Source: Parietichytrium sp. I65-24A
Lineage: Eukaryota; Sar; Bigyra; Thraustochytrida; Thraustochytriidae
DNA length: 64,000 nt
Direction of reading: 5' to 3'
Assembly: GCA_012862575.1 (NCBI GenBank)
Contig: BLSF01000041.1
Location: forward strand, 328,178 to 392,177
Within the stretch, counting starts at the first letter, position 1; each line of letters begins with the position of its first letter. The translations under genes and the position numbers were made by a program. Positions 51,306 through 62,521 of this stretch are shown piece after piece. The notes beneath the pieces were generated by a model, which was not told the origin of the DNA, did no database searches, and was given only the letters and a program-made list of their open reading frames with translations.

Positions 51306-51885
51306 TCAAGCGCCATGAGCTGCAGCTGAATTGCGGGGCTTTGGTTTCTCTCCACGACGCAGAGAAGCACGAGGGTGGGCCTGCTTCGCCATCGAAAGCC
51401 GTGGCCGAACCCTGTTCTTCGCTGGTGTTTCAGAATCGTCATCTACGAATTTATCAATAAAAAACTCCCTGTTGGTTCCAAACCATCGTTCGAATTAGCG
51501 TAAACGTCAAGGCACAGTGGAGGGCCATGGCACACGAGAGATTTTGCTAAACTTACATTGGTATTTTGTCCCAGGAATAATACTTGCGCATCATGTGAAG
51601 CTGGCCTTGAAAGACGCCGTCCGTTTCCCCACCTCCATTCGTGCCCTCGGTTTGCGCCCGCTCCCGTGCATCGCAGACCTCGCAGTCATCGCCGCTGGAG
51701 TCGCTGTCGTCATCATCGTGCTTGTGTGAGTGCGGAATTGCAAGGCTCGAGTTGCTTGCCGTGGATGTTGGAGACAGCGACTGCCTAGTGCTCGCCGTCT
51801 CGAAGCTTCCGCCGCTCTCTAGCGTATGTGCCTTCAGCCTCGTCTCGCCCCCAGCTTCCTGCGGACTGGACGAAACGCAACCCAT
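51306..51885 (-). CDS. Small dually acylated acidic protein, two exons
   Basis: Exon 1 is 51885-51557 and exon 2 is 51468-51306, separated by an 88-base GT...AG intron (GTAAGT donor, CAACAG acceptor). Joined, they give 163 residues ending TGA; unspliced, the frame stops right after the donor. The N-terminus MGCVSSS is a strong myristoylation (Gly2) plus palmitoylation (Cys3) signal, so the protein should sit on a membrane. The middle is Ser/Thr-rich with an acidic HKHDDDDSDSSGDD run. A C-D-A-R-type segment and KYYSWDKIPM precede the join. Exon 2 is basic (KNRVRPRLSMAKQ...RASLRRGEKPKPR). Function unknown. The clean splice with frame continuity supports reality. Membrane adaptor or signalling role is a guess. 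Confidence 0.72.
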
Positions 51886-54643
51886 AATCTATCCCCCTTT
51901 GCCCGCCTCGACACACAACAGGCCTAGTTGCTCGCTTCTCCTCCGAGAAAGCGAACTCCTTCCTCACTGTTTCACTGGATGCCGTGCTCCTCGCTGCTTG
52001 CTCGTCATCCAACACCGCTTCGCGTTGCCCTCCCTTCTTTACTTTGAGATTGGCCTGCCTGTGGCGAAATCGAAATGGAGACAGGTCTTCACTCAGGCTG
52101 TCAACTACTCTGCCGGAACTCACACAGGAGACGGACGGGCCACTCTGTGGACTAGCATGAACCCAGCTCTTCACTGCCAAGACAGCCAAGACGGAATCTC
52201 GCACGTCTCCTTTTTCGTGGCTTACCGGAACTGTAGTCCCGAGGGTGCCGAGGGTGCCGAGCGAATGTGAGGGAGAGGGAGGGAGGGACACGGCCTGTGA
52301 GAGAGGACGTGATGGCAGCTACAGTAAAGGCAGAGAATACTCACTCCTCGTACCGGAACGGAGTTGCTCAGGACTGTATTGGAACAGAGTACAGTCATGA
52401 TTCGGAATACCAGTACTCACTGTCATTACCGACAGTGAGCACCTCGCAACGCAACGCAGACTCTCGCGCTCTTCTAGCTATAGAACGTGGGTGGGCCAAT
52501 CGAGGCGAGGGTTGATGTGATGCTGCAAGTCGCTCGCTCGCTGGAACTCTTGCATGCAAGAGGCTGGGCTGATCTCATGAATAATTCTGAAAACAAGTTT
52601 CATGTTCGTCTTCGAATGAGGAATAAAGAATGAACATGAACTTGATAGTACAGTTTTCACTGTCAAGAACTGGCAAGAGAGAAGAGAGTGCCAAACCTCA
52701 AACCTCCGTTGTTGAGCCGCGCGAGGGTGGAGGCGACGACGTAAACGTCCTGCTCGACGAGCACTAGGAGCACCAAATCATACTATACCGGCCTTTGGCT
52801 TGCAATTCCATTTCCATTTGTACATGCATTTGTCTTAAAATCAATTAATCAGTTTTTTTTTTGTTTTACGTTCTTGTTATCGATTTACCGACCAAGAAAA
52901 CAACTTAGAACTTTCATAACTCTCAGAATTCACAGGGACTTTGTTTGTTGGCGCCTCCTCTTCATTGAACAAAAATTCAAACTAACTTACTTCAAATGGA
53001 ACGATCGGCAAAAAACATTTATTCATTTAAAACAAACATTGACCTTGATTTCCTGATTTTCACTCACTTCCTCACTGCCAGAGGACCAATCCAAACCCAA
53101 CCCAGCTCGCTTCTGTGAGGAACTTGGGAAGTTTGTGAGTGAGAGAAAGAGAGAGAAATGAGAGAGAAATGAGAGAGAGCGGCTTGATTGTTGACACACC
53201 GTGTGTCCTGCCAGCTCCTAGTGACATCTACAGTATCTCCCAAGGCGAATTGGAAGATTTGGGATGCTTTTTTTTGGCCGTTTACACTCTCTTATACGGG
53301 CTATCTATCACAAAAGCTACTAGCTACTTGCAGCCGATCCCATCGTCAACCTTACTGAGGTGTATCATGAACAGTAATGTACCGGATAGCTAGAATATTA
53401 ATGAGGTAACAGCAAATCGCTAAAATCCTTTTATACTTTTTCCTGGTTTGGATCACGATGGATCTTCAGATTTGGTTCATTTGTACAACGACGCTTCTTT
53501 CTTTAGAGTTGTTTTCATTCATTGATCAAGCTCAGTCAATTTCAATTTTCGATTGAGAGAGTGATTGGAATAAATTTGGCTGATGATGAGTTCAATTGTC
53601 AGTAAGTCAATCGGAATTCGGCAGATGTTTGGAACTGTTCTATGAGCTCTCTGCTCTGGCAGAGAATTCTTTCTGTGAATTCTGAATTGTGAACTCTGAA
53701 TTTTCTGATGAAAGACGACATTCTGTAGGAGCTGCAAGCATGGACAAGCGAGCCCTGAATTGCTGCTCTACAACAGTAATGAGTATGCCCTCATGTGAAT
53801 GAAAACTCTTTCTTCAAATCTTGCAAGATCTTCTAAATTCTACTCTTTCGACTTTCCAGTCTTTCCAGTTTGGGACGATCGGAAATTCGGATGGAAACCT
53901 CCACCAGCTGCGACGAAATCGCAGAGCAGTAACTGCGGACTACGCACTACGCACTACGCGCCACTGTCAACAGCACCGATGGCGCGTCGCGCGAATTCTG
54001 CCAAATTACGGCTCTTTTCTTCCCTTGCCCCTTGCCCCTTGCTCGCACCGTACTGCACTATCACTCAGGCTGTGGCAGCTGCTGTTGTTGTCGCTGCTAC
54101 TGACTGCGAGCGGACAGCGCTAGCACGTTGGCTGTGTCCATCCGTCGGTGATCCTATCGCCCTGGCATAGTCGGGAATCTCATCCGCGTCCGGGCCGGGA
54201 GCAGGACATAACAAGCAGAAGAAGAAGCAGCATCCAAGGCTTTCGTTTTGTTTTTAGGAAAGAGTTGTAAGGAGAGAACTGACTGTGACGGCGGACGCCG
54301 ATTGCTCTCCTTCTTTTCTTTTCAGCAGCTGATTCAAGGCTAATGACTTCAAGTGCTGGGACTCACTCCCAGTCAAGTCACGTCAAGTCACGTCATGTCA
54401 TGTCAGCTCCTCTCTCTCTCTCTCACACACTGTCATTCTCTCTCCTCTCACCCTAGCTACTAGTAGAGCTAGCTAGCTAAAAGAGTCCGTGCTCCGGGTC
54501 CGGTAATGAAGGACTGCTATTGTGTCTCACTGTGAAGAGTTTTCCACATTCCGAGTTCCTCATTCATTGAACAGATCTGAGCTTCTGTGATTGGTTGGAT
54601 CTGTGAGTTGCAAAAGCTCTGTTGACTCTATTTCAAGTTGAGG

Positions 54644-54681
<38 letters not shown>

Positions 54682-56965
54682 AACCAGTCACCACCACCTC
54701 ACGTCGCCGTCAGTTGAGTCACATGAGGCAGTTGAAAGCTGAATGTAATTTGAAAGTGTTGTTTTTCAATCGAAAGTACAGCGGGGCAATAGGAGCACCT
54801 CGCAACTGCTTGCCGAGCGCTTGTCGCGGAACAGAGAAGGTGCGGGCATTGTGGTTGGCCTGCTGTGGTCCTTGCCACGTGACGGGCGCTCATGGATCCC
54901 CAAGATGGATTTGAAACGCTGGCGTTAGCGCCGTAGGTTGGCCGTGTTTCTCTTTGGTTTGCGACGTATGCATAGTTGAGGTCGTTTCTGCTTTTTTCAG
55001 AACAGGTGGCAAAGCTGTCGTCGCTCACCAGCACTCCCCTGCATGCGTTTTACCAGCACTCCCCTGCGTGCGTTTTTCGGGTACTGGAATACTGACACAG
55101 ACTGAGCTCTCATGTGAGAAAAACTCTGCTGCTGCTCTCGTACTTTTTGCACCTCAGGTTCACCTCTCGCTCAGCTCAGCGGCTCATACTAGTTTCAACG
55201 AAATTAGAAACGACGCAGAAGACTTGGCAGCCAAAAAAAACTGCGACACTCAACAAGGGTCGCCCGTGACGAATCACTGCACTGGCCCTGGGGACAGTGG
55301 GGAGCTTCCTCCTGGGCTTCAGCCAGCCGCATGGCCGTTGCCGATCGCTGTCTCAATCTACAGTGGCAGCCGTTGCAGTTGCTCTGCACCGTGGCACCTG
55401 CACTGCAGTCGCCGGGCATTCTTTAGTTTCTGACCAGGCTTTCGCGGTCCGCCCTGTTTGCTAACCACTTTCCTGTCCAAAGTCGTCGGCAACGATCGGC
55501 CGTCCCAACCAACAAACGAACCAACGCATCTTCTGTTCGATCGCATTCGTTTGCATCGTTTGCATCGTTTACAGGCTTCCTCAGGATCTGCTCTGCTCTG
55601 CTCAGCTGCTGCACTGCAGTGCAGTGCCATTGCGCAGTGCCACAGTGCAGTGCTCTTTTATCCCAACGTCTTTTTATCGCTGACGAGTCTGATCCAAAAT
55701 CTGCTCATATCTGCTCTGTCAAACTCGCTCTTTTTTTCGATCCTTCCCCGCTGTAAGCACTAGCGCTTAGCTACCCAGTTCGGTAATAGGGCTAGTACCG
55801 CCGAGATAAACTGTGAATGGCGCGATCAAGGGAACCTTATTAGTCGTTGGGAGAGCTCGCACAAGACACGGTGTCAACCGAGTCCCATGCTGCTTTTAAA
55901 AATGAAAATGTTCAAGTTTTAGTTTGCCTGGAAGAAATAGTGCTGCTCGCTTCATAAGATGGCACAGTGCAAGCGCAAAACACACAGCAAACTTCGCAAG
56001 CGCTCAAGATGAAGCCTCTTGCCATCCTCGCCATATATAGTTTTTTGCAAGCTAGCACGGAGACTCACGGTTCTCGTGGTCCTTGCAAACCTAATTTATA
56101 AAATACAGACCCTTTGATAATCAATCCACACGAAAGAGTTTCAAACAAGACGGAAATAAACGAATTGTACGAAACCCCCTCTCAACAGCATTTCATCGCC
56201 TTTAATCTTGCATTGACGATCTGTGACTTTGAATCAGACTCTTGTTCCTCCGGTGACTATGTATGTGGTTATAAGCTCGGGTTCTCTGCTGCAGAACCGA
56301 AGCACCTTTTTCTTGGTTCTTTGGGACTAGAAGAATCTATAGAGGCGTTCCTCTCAACGGCTGTACGACTCTACTATCCCAAACAATAGGCGACATGAGC
56401 GAAACGCACTAGGCGGGTTCCGCACCGCAGCGAAACCGTCGGCGTCCCCAGCGTCCCAGTAACGCCTGGTCCCCCCATTAGCCGCAACCCTTAGGACCGC
56501 CCCGCGCACACGGAGCGGAAAAAGAGCGAGGAAGCCCCACGCGGCCCAGAAACTGACCCGTCCAACTTCCAACTCCAACTTCCAACTTGACTTTACCGTC
56601 ACACTGTACACTGTACACTGGCGTTGCTGTAACGGTTTTGTGAGTCGGGGAATTTCGCCGGTGCGGTCCGCGAAAGGGAGAAGGCAAGAGGAGCGCGGAA
56701 GAAGACAGAGGGATCGCATAGTGGAACGGCATACGCGGCAAGTTAGTCTGGCGTACGAGGAACGGGAGAGGCAGATTGGATCGAGCGGAGAGGAGGAGGA
56801 GAAGAAAAAGAAGGAGAAGAAGAAGAAGAGCAGCAGATTCAGATTGCATATAGAGGTAGCAGAAAGTTTGAATTCGGGAGAGAGAAAGTAAAGGGAGTGT
56901 GGAGTGTGGAGTGTTGAGTGTTGTGGGGTGATTGATACTCTTTTTCAAAAGTACGAAAGGAAAAG
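51886..56965. other. Gene-free spacer (5.1 kb)
   Basis: The longest stretch without a gene that I can support. It holds an inverted repeat CTCACTGTC-ATTACC-GACAGTGAG (52416-52439), CT tracts (about 54410-54424 and 54644-54676), GAGAGAAAT repeats (53145-53175), TAGCTAGC-type palindromes near 54455-54480 and a CTAG/TACC-rich block near 55755-55815. Frames at 53799-54170, 54954-55433 and 55458-55763 have no protein-like character. Intron-split genes cannot be excluded. Confidence 0.4.
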
Positions 56966-59900
56966 ATGACGGGACAGAAGGAGAACTGGAGATTCTGGGA
57001 CAGGATATGTGCGGTGGTAGTGAACGAGGCTATCGTGTACGGAGGCACGCACTGCATCGTCGCCAAAGTGGAACCGTTGCCAAATTCGCGAGTGTGGGGA
57101 TCGGGCGGTAAGATCAAGGTGTTTAGCGACTGGTTTGGCGTGGGTCAGAAAGGACCGGAAACGCTGGACAACGATGAGGACGAGGAAGACAGCGACGGTG
57201 ACGGCGAGAATGAGTCTGGCCAGGAAGGAGACGGACCAGGAGTGGACGGGCGCGACAGAGTGGTCCACATGGAGCGCGAGGAGCTACTGAAGAAAAGGAT
57301 TGAATTTCTGTGCCGTGACTGCCAGTGCAACCCGCTCATTGCTCCGAATCCGCCGCAAGTGCTCGATTTTGTGACTACATTCGTGAAAGAAATTCTGCAG
57401 CATAAAAAGGACATGACCGAGATCAGAAGCAAGCTAAAGGTCGAGGCGGAGGACGCTATCAAGCTGCAGCATCTGGCCTCCAAACTCGACGCAAGCCTTA
57501 GAGCAGACCCAGAAAAACTAGGCGATCGAAAACGCGATCTACGAAGCAAGGTGAAGGCAAAGACTGAGGCAACCACCATATCGATTGAAGGGCTGCGCGA
57601 AAAGCTTGAGACACTAGAGCGGGACGGTGTCCCCACAAAGGCAGAGGATATCTGCGAATTTGTAAATAAAACGCTTGATCTGAAATCCTACAGTTGCGGC
57701 TGCTCTGAGCAATTCGTGAGATCGATTCTTCACGAGACTGTAAACGCCGAGCTCGCTGGACTTGCTGTTGTAGCAGAGTCAAACCTGGAGCCAAACCCGG
57801 AGGAAACGAAGATAGAGAATAAGAGATCATCAGTGCGCCGCCCTCGACCATTCAGTTTAAGACAGCCGACTGAGCCTCTGGTTCTCGGCCGTTTCTTCGA
57901 CGATGCCGCCGAGGAAAGCCTTGCTGTTCTTGCGACTGAACTTGAGCGACGAGGTTACCCGCTTTCAAAGTATGAAATTCTCGAGATGGCAGCCGAAATG
58001 CTTGGAAGCGAGGACAGGGCTGACTTTGCCCGGGAAGCAAGTACCTGGATTTTAAATTGGGAGCAGCGTGTGAACATGAAGGGCTATAAAGTGGATGACA
58101 TTTTGACTCGCGGGCATAACAAAGGTCAGGTCAAGTGGTTTACTGATGAAAATGTCGAGTGGTGGTTTGACAGAATAAAGCGCAGAATGATTGAGCTCGG
58201 AGTGGCTGATGATTTGGAGTCTGCCCAAGAAGAAGTTGTGTGGAGGTACCCTGGAAGGGTGTTGGTCTCACAGGATCTTGAAATTCTCGGAGAGCCTAGA
58301 TTTCTGTCGAGTCGCTCTTCTCGAAAATACAGGGACTTTGAGTCTCGCAACGGAGCTGGGTGGGAATCCCCGGGGTCGCCACCAGGCGACCACCACAAGC
58401 TGTCTGCACTGATGGGATGTAATTTGCTCTATGAGATGCACCCTCCAGTGTGGGCTGTCCAGGGCTCTGGTGATCAAATTCTGGCCAATGTAAAAGAAGT
58501 TAGTGAGCGGCTCTCTGGAAATAGTACCGGTCCGATCAATGGGCAAGATGACTTTAAGCCTTATGTATCTGCTGGCCCAAGCGTCTGGGCTGCTGTTCCC
58601 GATGCGTGGGTGCAAAAGGTGATCTCCATGATCAAGAGGTGTTATCCAGACGTGTCAAATCACGACCCAAGCAAGAAGGTCATTTGGTTCACAAACGGGC
58701 CGACAAAATTAATGTTTAAGCTGGCCAAAGCATGCCGAAATACAGGCATTCACCTCGTGTCGACCTTGCCTATGCAGGGCACAACTGTAGGCTCTCCTCT
58801 GGTCTCCTTCTTTAGAAGTTTTGAGAAGCAATTGTATCATGCAGTTCGTGAAATGCAATGCGGAACGCACAGGAATCTTTCGGCCGGGGAAAAGGCCACG
58901 GTCGCGAATTCAGTACTCCGCAAAGTAAACAGGTATGAGCTACTGAAGCGCGGGTGCGCAAAGGTCGGATTGCGCCCGTTTCAGCGTGACTTGTTTTTCA
59001 TGGACAGAATCAAATCCAAAGACAAGAAAGCACAGTACTGTTCATCCAGGTCGCTTGCTCTAAGTGAGCTCGAAAGTTCAAGCCACGGCACATCTGAGGA
59101 GGACCGCTGGTCAGTAGTGTCAGATAGAACTTTTGCCGGATCGAATGAGGTGGACATTTTGGCCAGCCTCTCGAAATTGCCGGCAAGCAACAGAGAGTGT
59201 ACACTTCGCTTGGAAAAGGTGCTGAGGAGGCTTGGCAAGCACCGTATGGAGCTTGAAGTACACCGCCAACTCGGCTCCAAGCACTACGAAGCCAAGATAT
59301 CCGTTGCGGAGTTTGAGGCTTCTCTGAAGAGGCTAGCTCAGGAGCAAGAGGCAAGTCGAGCCTACGAGGCCGCGCTTCAAAAAGCCCAAGAAGAGAAAAG
59401 GATCGCACTGGAGAAGGCGGCTCAGGACTACCTCGCCACGACAAAGCTTGCTGAAGCAGAGAAATATCGGTATGAAACCAGTATGCGCAGGGAGCTCAAT
59501 GTTCTGGAATCCATGACTCGACGGCTGCCCACAACGCAGGAGGTTCGCAAGATGCCACAGACCTTGGTGAAGGAAACCTCATATTTGGTAACTATTGCTG
59601 AGCACTTTTTGCAAGCTCAGAGGCAAAAGAAGAGGGATCCGGAAACAGGGCAAGCGTTCGAGGAGGAGGCTGCGAACAACAATCTTCCACCTCGGCCGCA
59701 GAGCCTAGATATTAGGCGCCCGGTGGACAAAGAGAATGTGCAGACCCAAAAGCCGCACCGAGCGCAATCGGTCCGCAACAAGTCGATACTGAGTGACGTT
59801 GCGAGCCCATTGTCACTTGAGTCAGCGTCACCGGTTACAGCAAAGCACATGAGCAAGCTTTCTGACATGAGCGCATTTTCTTCTTCAAGGATGTCGTTTC

Positions 59901-59971
59901 TGGACAGCTTTGCAAGGCGCACAACCTCGTCAGTGGAGCTCAGCGACATTGAGCAAGTGGGAGACTTTTGA
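56966..59971 (+). CDS. Probable domesticated pogo/Tigger-type transposase protein
   Basis: 1001 residues, ATG at 56966. Residues 1-60 are a small hydrophobic/basic domain, then an acidic run (about 68-95), then Lys/Glu helical segments. Residues about 303-375 resemble the CENP-B-type helix-turn-helix of pogo elements (ELERRGYPLSKYEILEMAAEML). Residues about 395-640 follow the DDE plan of pogo/Tigger/jerky proteins: WWFDRIKRRM, VLVSQDLEILG, a hydrophobic plus PPVWAVQG step, W-A-x-VPDAWVQKVI, then VIWFTNGPTK, a helix with GIHLVSTLPMQG, and SPLVSFFRSFEKQLYHAVREM. The usual second acid of the D-N-A-P-S-H step reads T-N-G-P-T-K (Thr576), and the PLD acid reads PLV, so cleavage activity should be lost. 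The C-terminus (about 730-880) is coiled coil, then a Ser-rich tail. No terminal repeats seen. A host gene derived from a transposase is the best reading. Confidence 0.7.
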   Translation: MTGQKENWRFWDRICAVVVNEAIVYGGTHCIVAKVEPLPNSRVWGSGGKIKVFSDWFGVGQKGPETLDNDEDEEDSDGDGENESGQEGDGPGVDGRDRVVHMEREELLKKRIEFLCRDCQCNPLIAPNPPQVLDFVTTFVKEILQHKKDMTEIRSKLKVEAEDAIKLQHLASKLDASLRADPEKLGDRKRDLRSKVKAKTEATTISIEGLREKLETLERDGVPTKAEDICEFVNKTLDLKSYSCGCSEQFVRSILHETVNAELAGLAVVAESNLEPNPEETKIENKRSSVRRPRPFSLRQPTEPLVLGRFFDDAAEESLAVLATELERRGYPLSKYEILEMAAEMLGSEDRADFAREASTWILNWEQRVNMKGYKVDDILTRGHNKGQVKWFTDENVEWWFDRIKRRMIELGVADDLESAQEEVVWRYPGRVLVSQDLEILGEPRFLSSRSSRKYRDFESRNGAGWESPGSPPGDHHKLSALMGCNLLYEMHPPVWAVQGSGDQILANVKEVSERLSGNSTGPINGQDDFKPYVSAGPSVWAAVPDAWVQKVISMIKRCYPDVSNHDPSKKVIWFTNGPTKLMFKLAKACRNTGIHLVSTLPMQGTTVGSPLVSFFRSFEKQLYHAVREMQCGTHRNLSAGEKATVANSVLRKVNRYELLKRGCAKVGLRPFQRDLFFMDRIKSKDKKAQYCSSRSLALSELESSSHGTSEEDRWSVVSDRTFAGSNEVDILASLSKLPASNRECTLRLEKVLRRLGKHRMELEVHRQLGSKHYEAKISVAEFEASLKRLAQEQEASRAYEAALQKAQEEKRIALEKAAQDYLATTKLAEAEKYRYETSMRRELNVLESMTRRLPTTQEVRKMPQTLVKETSYLVTIAEHFLQAQRQKKRDPETGQAFEEEAANNNLPPRPQSLDIRRPVDKENVQTQKPHRAQSVRNKSILSDVASPLSLESASPVTAKHMSKLSDMSAFSSSRMSFLDSFARRTTSSVELSDIEQVGDF

Positions 59972-60174
59972 TGACCGAGCTTTCATTTAATCAACCAACA
60001 AATGCATTAAATACATTATTATTTCATTTCAGCTCCACTCTTGGAACCCGGAGTATTTCGAGAGTCGAAACACATCCTTACCGGTACTGAGTACTACCTT
60101 CTTTTCCTCCTTCCACCCAATTTGACTTTCCAAATTCGCTTTCCAATGTCATAATCTCATCAGTTCCAACAACT
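59972..60174. other. Short spacer
   Basis: Contains a CCGGTACTGAGTACTACC word at about 60081-60098, one of the dispersed GGTACT elements. No gene. Confidence 0.5.
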
Positions 60175-60923
60175 CCATGTGCACTCACATCATACTGGTG
60201 CGTCAAATCCAAAGTCAGCTTGACTATGTATACATATGAGTATTATGAGTCTGTCGTCCACCCTCGAAAGCTCTAGCGCCAGCTACCAATGATTTGCCAA
60301 GGACTACCCTCAAGGTTAAACTAACGAAGCCAGCCAGGCTAGAGTAGAAGCGCAATTTGTGAGCTCTCTGTTTTATTTCGATGCAATTCATTTTTGAATA
60401 TGAACAAGAAGGGAGAGAAAGAAAGCTATTGCAATACACTGAGCACCGCAGCTATGCAAAAAGAAGTTTGTGGCGAAGCATACCAGCTACACACATCGTC
60501 AACCTCATCATCGTCAACCTTGAAAAATTCTAGGTCTGGTACTGTGGAGCTCTCGCAGTCAGCACTCTAGCTAGTCCAGTCTTAAGCTCAGACAGCAAAA
60601 GAGAGTGGCTGCCAAATTGCTGCCAAGCTTGCCAAGCACAAAAGTCGACGATCGATGGATAGATTGATACATAGATTGATAGATGGATAGAGAGATAGAG
60701 AGATCGCGCAAGGAGACGAGTACGCAAAAGTGTACGCAGAGGGAGGAAAGAGGCATCGTGCGAGACAGAGGACAGAGGGCAGAGGCGAAAGGAGAGAAGG
60801 GAGAGAAGGAGAGAAAAATGGAGGACGACGACGTCAAGTTCGCATGGAGGGGAAGCCATATTATCTCGGTGCACGACTTCACCCGCGACGCGTTGGCGGA
60901 GCTGTTCGAAACCGCGGACAAGT
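60175..60923 (+). repeat. Upstream copy of duplicated ATCase 5' region, ending at N
   Basis: About 749 bases that repeat, with roughly 96-97% similarity and a few small indels, at 60925-61653. The copy includes the promoter region and the first 35 codons of the aspartate carbamoyltransferase gene and stops at GACAAGT immediately before the ambiguous base at 60924. Differences include an 8-9 base insertion after AAATTGCTGCCAAG and a 4-base TACA difference. Confidence 0.9.
60818..60923 (+). pseudogene. Truncated 5' fragment of aspartate carbamoyltransferase
   Basis: Codons 1-35 of the enzyme (starting MEDDDVKFAWRG), identical in protein to the intact gene over this length; then the sequence breaks at the N and restarts with the upstream region of the intact copy. 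It cannot encode an enzyme. It is either a true partial duplication or, more likely, a second allele joined at an assembly junction. Confidence 0.8.
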
Positions 60924-60924
60924 N

Positions 60925-61653
60925 CCATGCGCACTCACATCATACTGGTCCGTCAAATCCAAAGTCAGCTTGACTATGTATACATACATATGAGTATTAT
61001 GAGTCTGTCGTCCACCCTCGAAAGCTCTAGCACCCGCTACCAATGATTTGCCAAGGACTACCCGCAAGGTTAAACTAACGAAGCCAGCCAGGCTAGAGTA
61101 GAAGCGCAATTTGTGAGCTCTCTGTTTTAGTTCGATGCAATTCAACATGAACAAGAAGGGAGAGAAAGGAAGCATTTGCCATACACTGAGTACCGCAGCT
61201 ATGCAAAAAGAAGTTTGTGGCGAAGCATACCAGCTACACACATCGTCAACCTCATCATCGTCAACCTTGAAAAATTCTAGGTCTGGTACTGTGGAGCTCT
61301 CGCAGTCAGCACTCTAGCTACTAGTCCAGTCTTAAGCTCAGACAGCAAAAGAGAGTGGCTGCCAAATTGCTGCCAAGCACAAAAGTCGACGATCGATGGA
61401 TAGATTGATACATAGATTGATAGATGGATAGAGAGATAGAGAGATCGCGCAAGGAGACGAGTACGCAAAAGTGTACGCAGAGGGAGGAAAGAGGCATCGT
61501 GCGAGACAGAGGACAGAGGGCAGAGGCGAAAGGAGAGAAGGAGAGAAAAATGGAGGACGACGACGTCAAGTTCGCATGGAGGGGAAGCCATATTATCTCG
61601 GTGCACGACTTCACCCGCGACGCGTTGGCAGAGCTGTTCGAAACCGCGGACAA
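60925..61653 (+). repeat. Downstream copy of duplicated ATCase 5' region
   Basis: The second unit, which runs on into the intact gene. It begins CCATGCGCACTCACATC, matching CCATGTGCACTCACATC of the first unit at 60175. Direct orientation, head to tail, with only the N between units. Confidence 0.9.
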
Positions 61654-62521
61654 GTGCAAGGCCGCGGTGCTGCGGGAAGATGGGTGCGACGATTCCGTGC
61701 TCGAGTGCTGCAAGCATAAAGTGCTGGGCTTGGTGTTTTACGAGCCATCCACGCGGACAAATTGCTCGTTCGCGGCGGCCATGCTGCGCCTGGGAGGGAC
61801 CTACCTGAATGTGAACGAATCCTCCTCCTCGGTGAAGAAAGGAGAGACTTTGCAAGATACCATGCGATGCATGGAGTGTTACTGCGATGTCATGGTGCTG
61901 CGCCACCCGGAGAAGGGCAGTGTTTCGAAGGTTAGTTCGTACCTCCGAAAGCCGATATTAAATGCTGGAGACGGAGCTGGCGAGCACCCAACTCAGGCCC
62001 TTCTGGACCTTTACACCGTCCTCAAGGAGCAGGGCGGTCAACTTGAAGGGCTGACCATCACCATGCTTGGAGATCTCAAGTTTGGACGCACCACACACTC
62101 TCTTGCCATGCTGCTTGCACTTTACAAGGTCAACCTAAAGTATGTGACCCCAGAAGGCAGCGGTCTTGGGATGCCGAGCCATGTCATGGACGCAGTAAGC
62201 TCTCTCGGGCAAGCGACCCAGTCCGAGCACAGCCTTCTTAGCGAAGTCATTCAGGAGACCGATGTTCTCTATGTCACTAGGGTTCAAAAAGAACGCTTTG
62301 CAGATGAGGAAGAGTACAAAAAGGTGCAAGGAAGCTTCATTGTTGACCCAGAGGCTCTTGAGGGCTCCAAGAACACGATGGTAATCATGCATCCACTTCC
62401 TCGCGTTGGCGAGATTTCCGAGCATGTTGACTCGTACCCAAACGCTGCATACTTTCGGCAAATGGAGAATGGAATGTATGTGCGCATGGCTCTTATTGCA
62501 AAAGTGCTCGGAGTACTCTAA
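61550..62521 (+). CDS. pyrB: Aspartate carbamoyltransferase catalytic chain
   Basis: 323 residues from the ATG at 61550. Joins carbamoyl phosphate and aspartate to N-carbamoyl-aspartate, the second step of pyrimidine synthesis. All active-site motifs are present: FYEPSTRTNCSF (Ser67-Thr-Arg-Thr70 for the phosphate), SSSVKKGET (the Ser/Lys loop from the neighbouring subunit), VLRHP (Arg118), GEHPTQALLD (His146, Gln149), GDLKFGRTTHS (Arg180), TRVQKERF (second aspartate-binding Arg) and MHPLPR. The length is that of a free-standing catalytic chain, not fused into a CAD polyprotein. There is no obvious transit peptide from this ATG, unlike plant plastid enzymes. The upstream frame is a GAGA-rich leader. 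Convergent with the membrane-protein gene at the window end. Confidence 0.96.
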   Translation: MEDDDVKFAWRGSHIISVHDFTRDALAELFETADKCKAAVLREDGCDDSVLECCKHKVLGLVFYEPSTRTNCSFAAAMLRLGGTYLNVNESSSSVKKGETLQDTMRCMECYCDVMVLRHPEKGSVSKVSSYLRKPILNAGDGAGEHPTQALLDLYTVLKEQGGQLEGLTITMLGDLKFGRTTHSLAMLLALYKVNLKYVTPEGSGLGMPSHVMDAVSSLGQATQSEHSLLSEVIQETDVLYVTRVQKERFADEEEYKKVQGSFIVDPEALEGSKNTMVIMHPLPRVGEISEHVDSYPNAAYFRQMENGMYVRMALIAKVLGVL

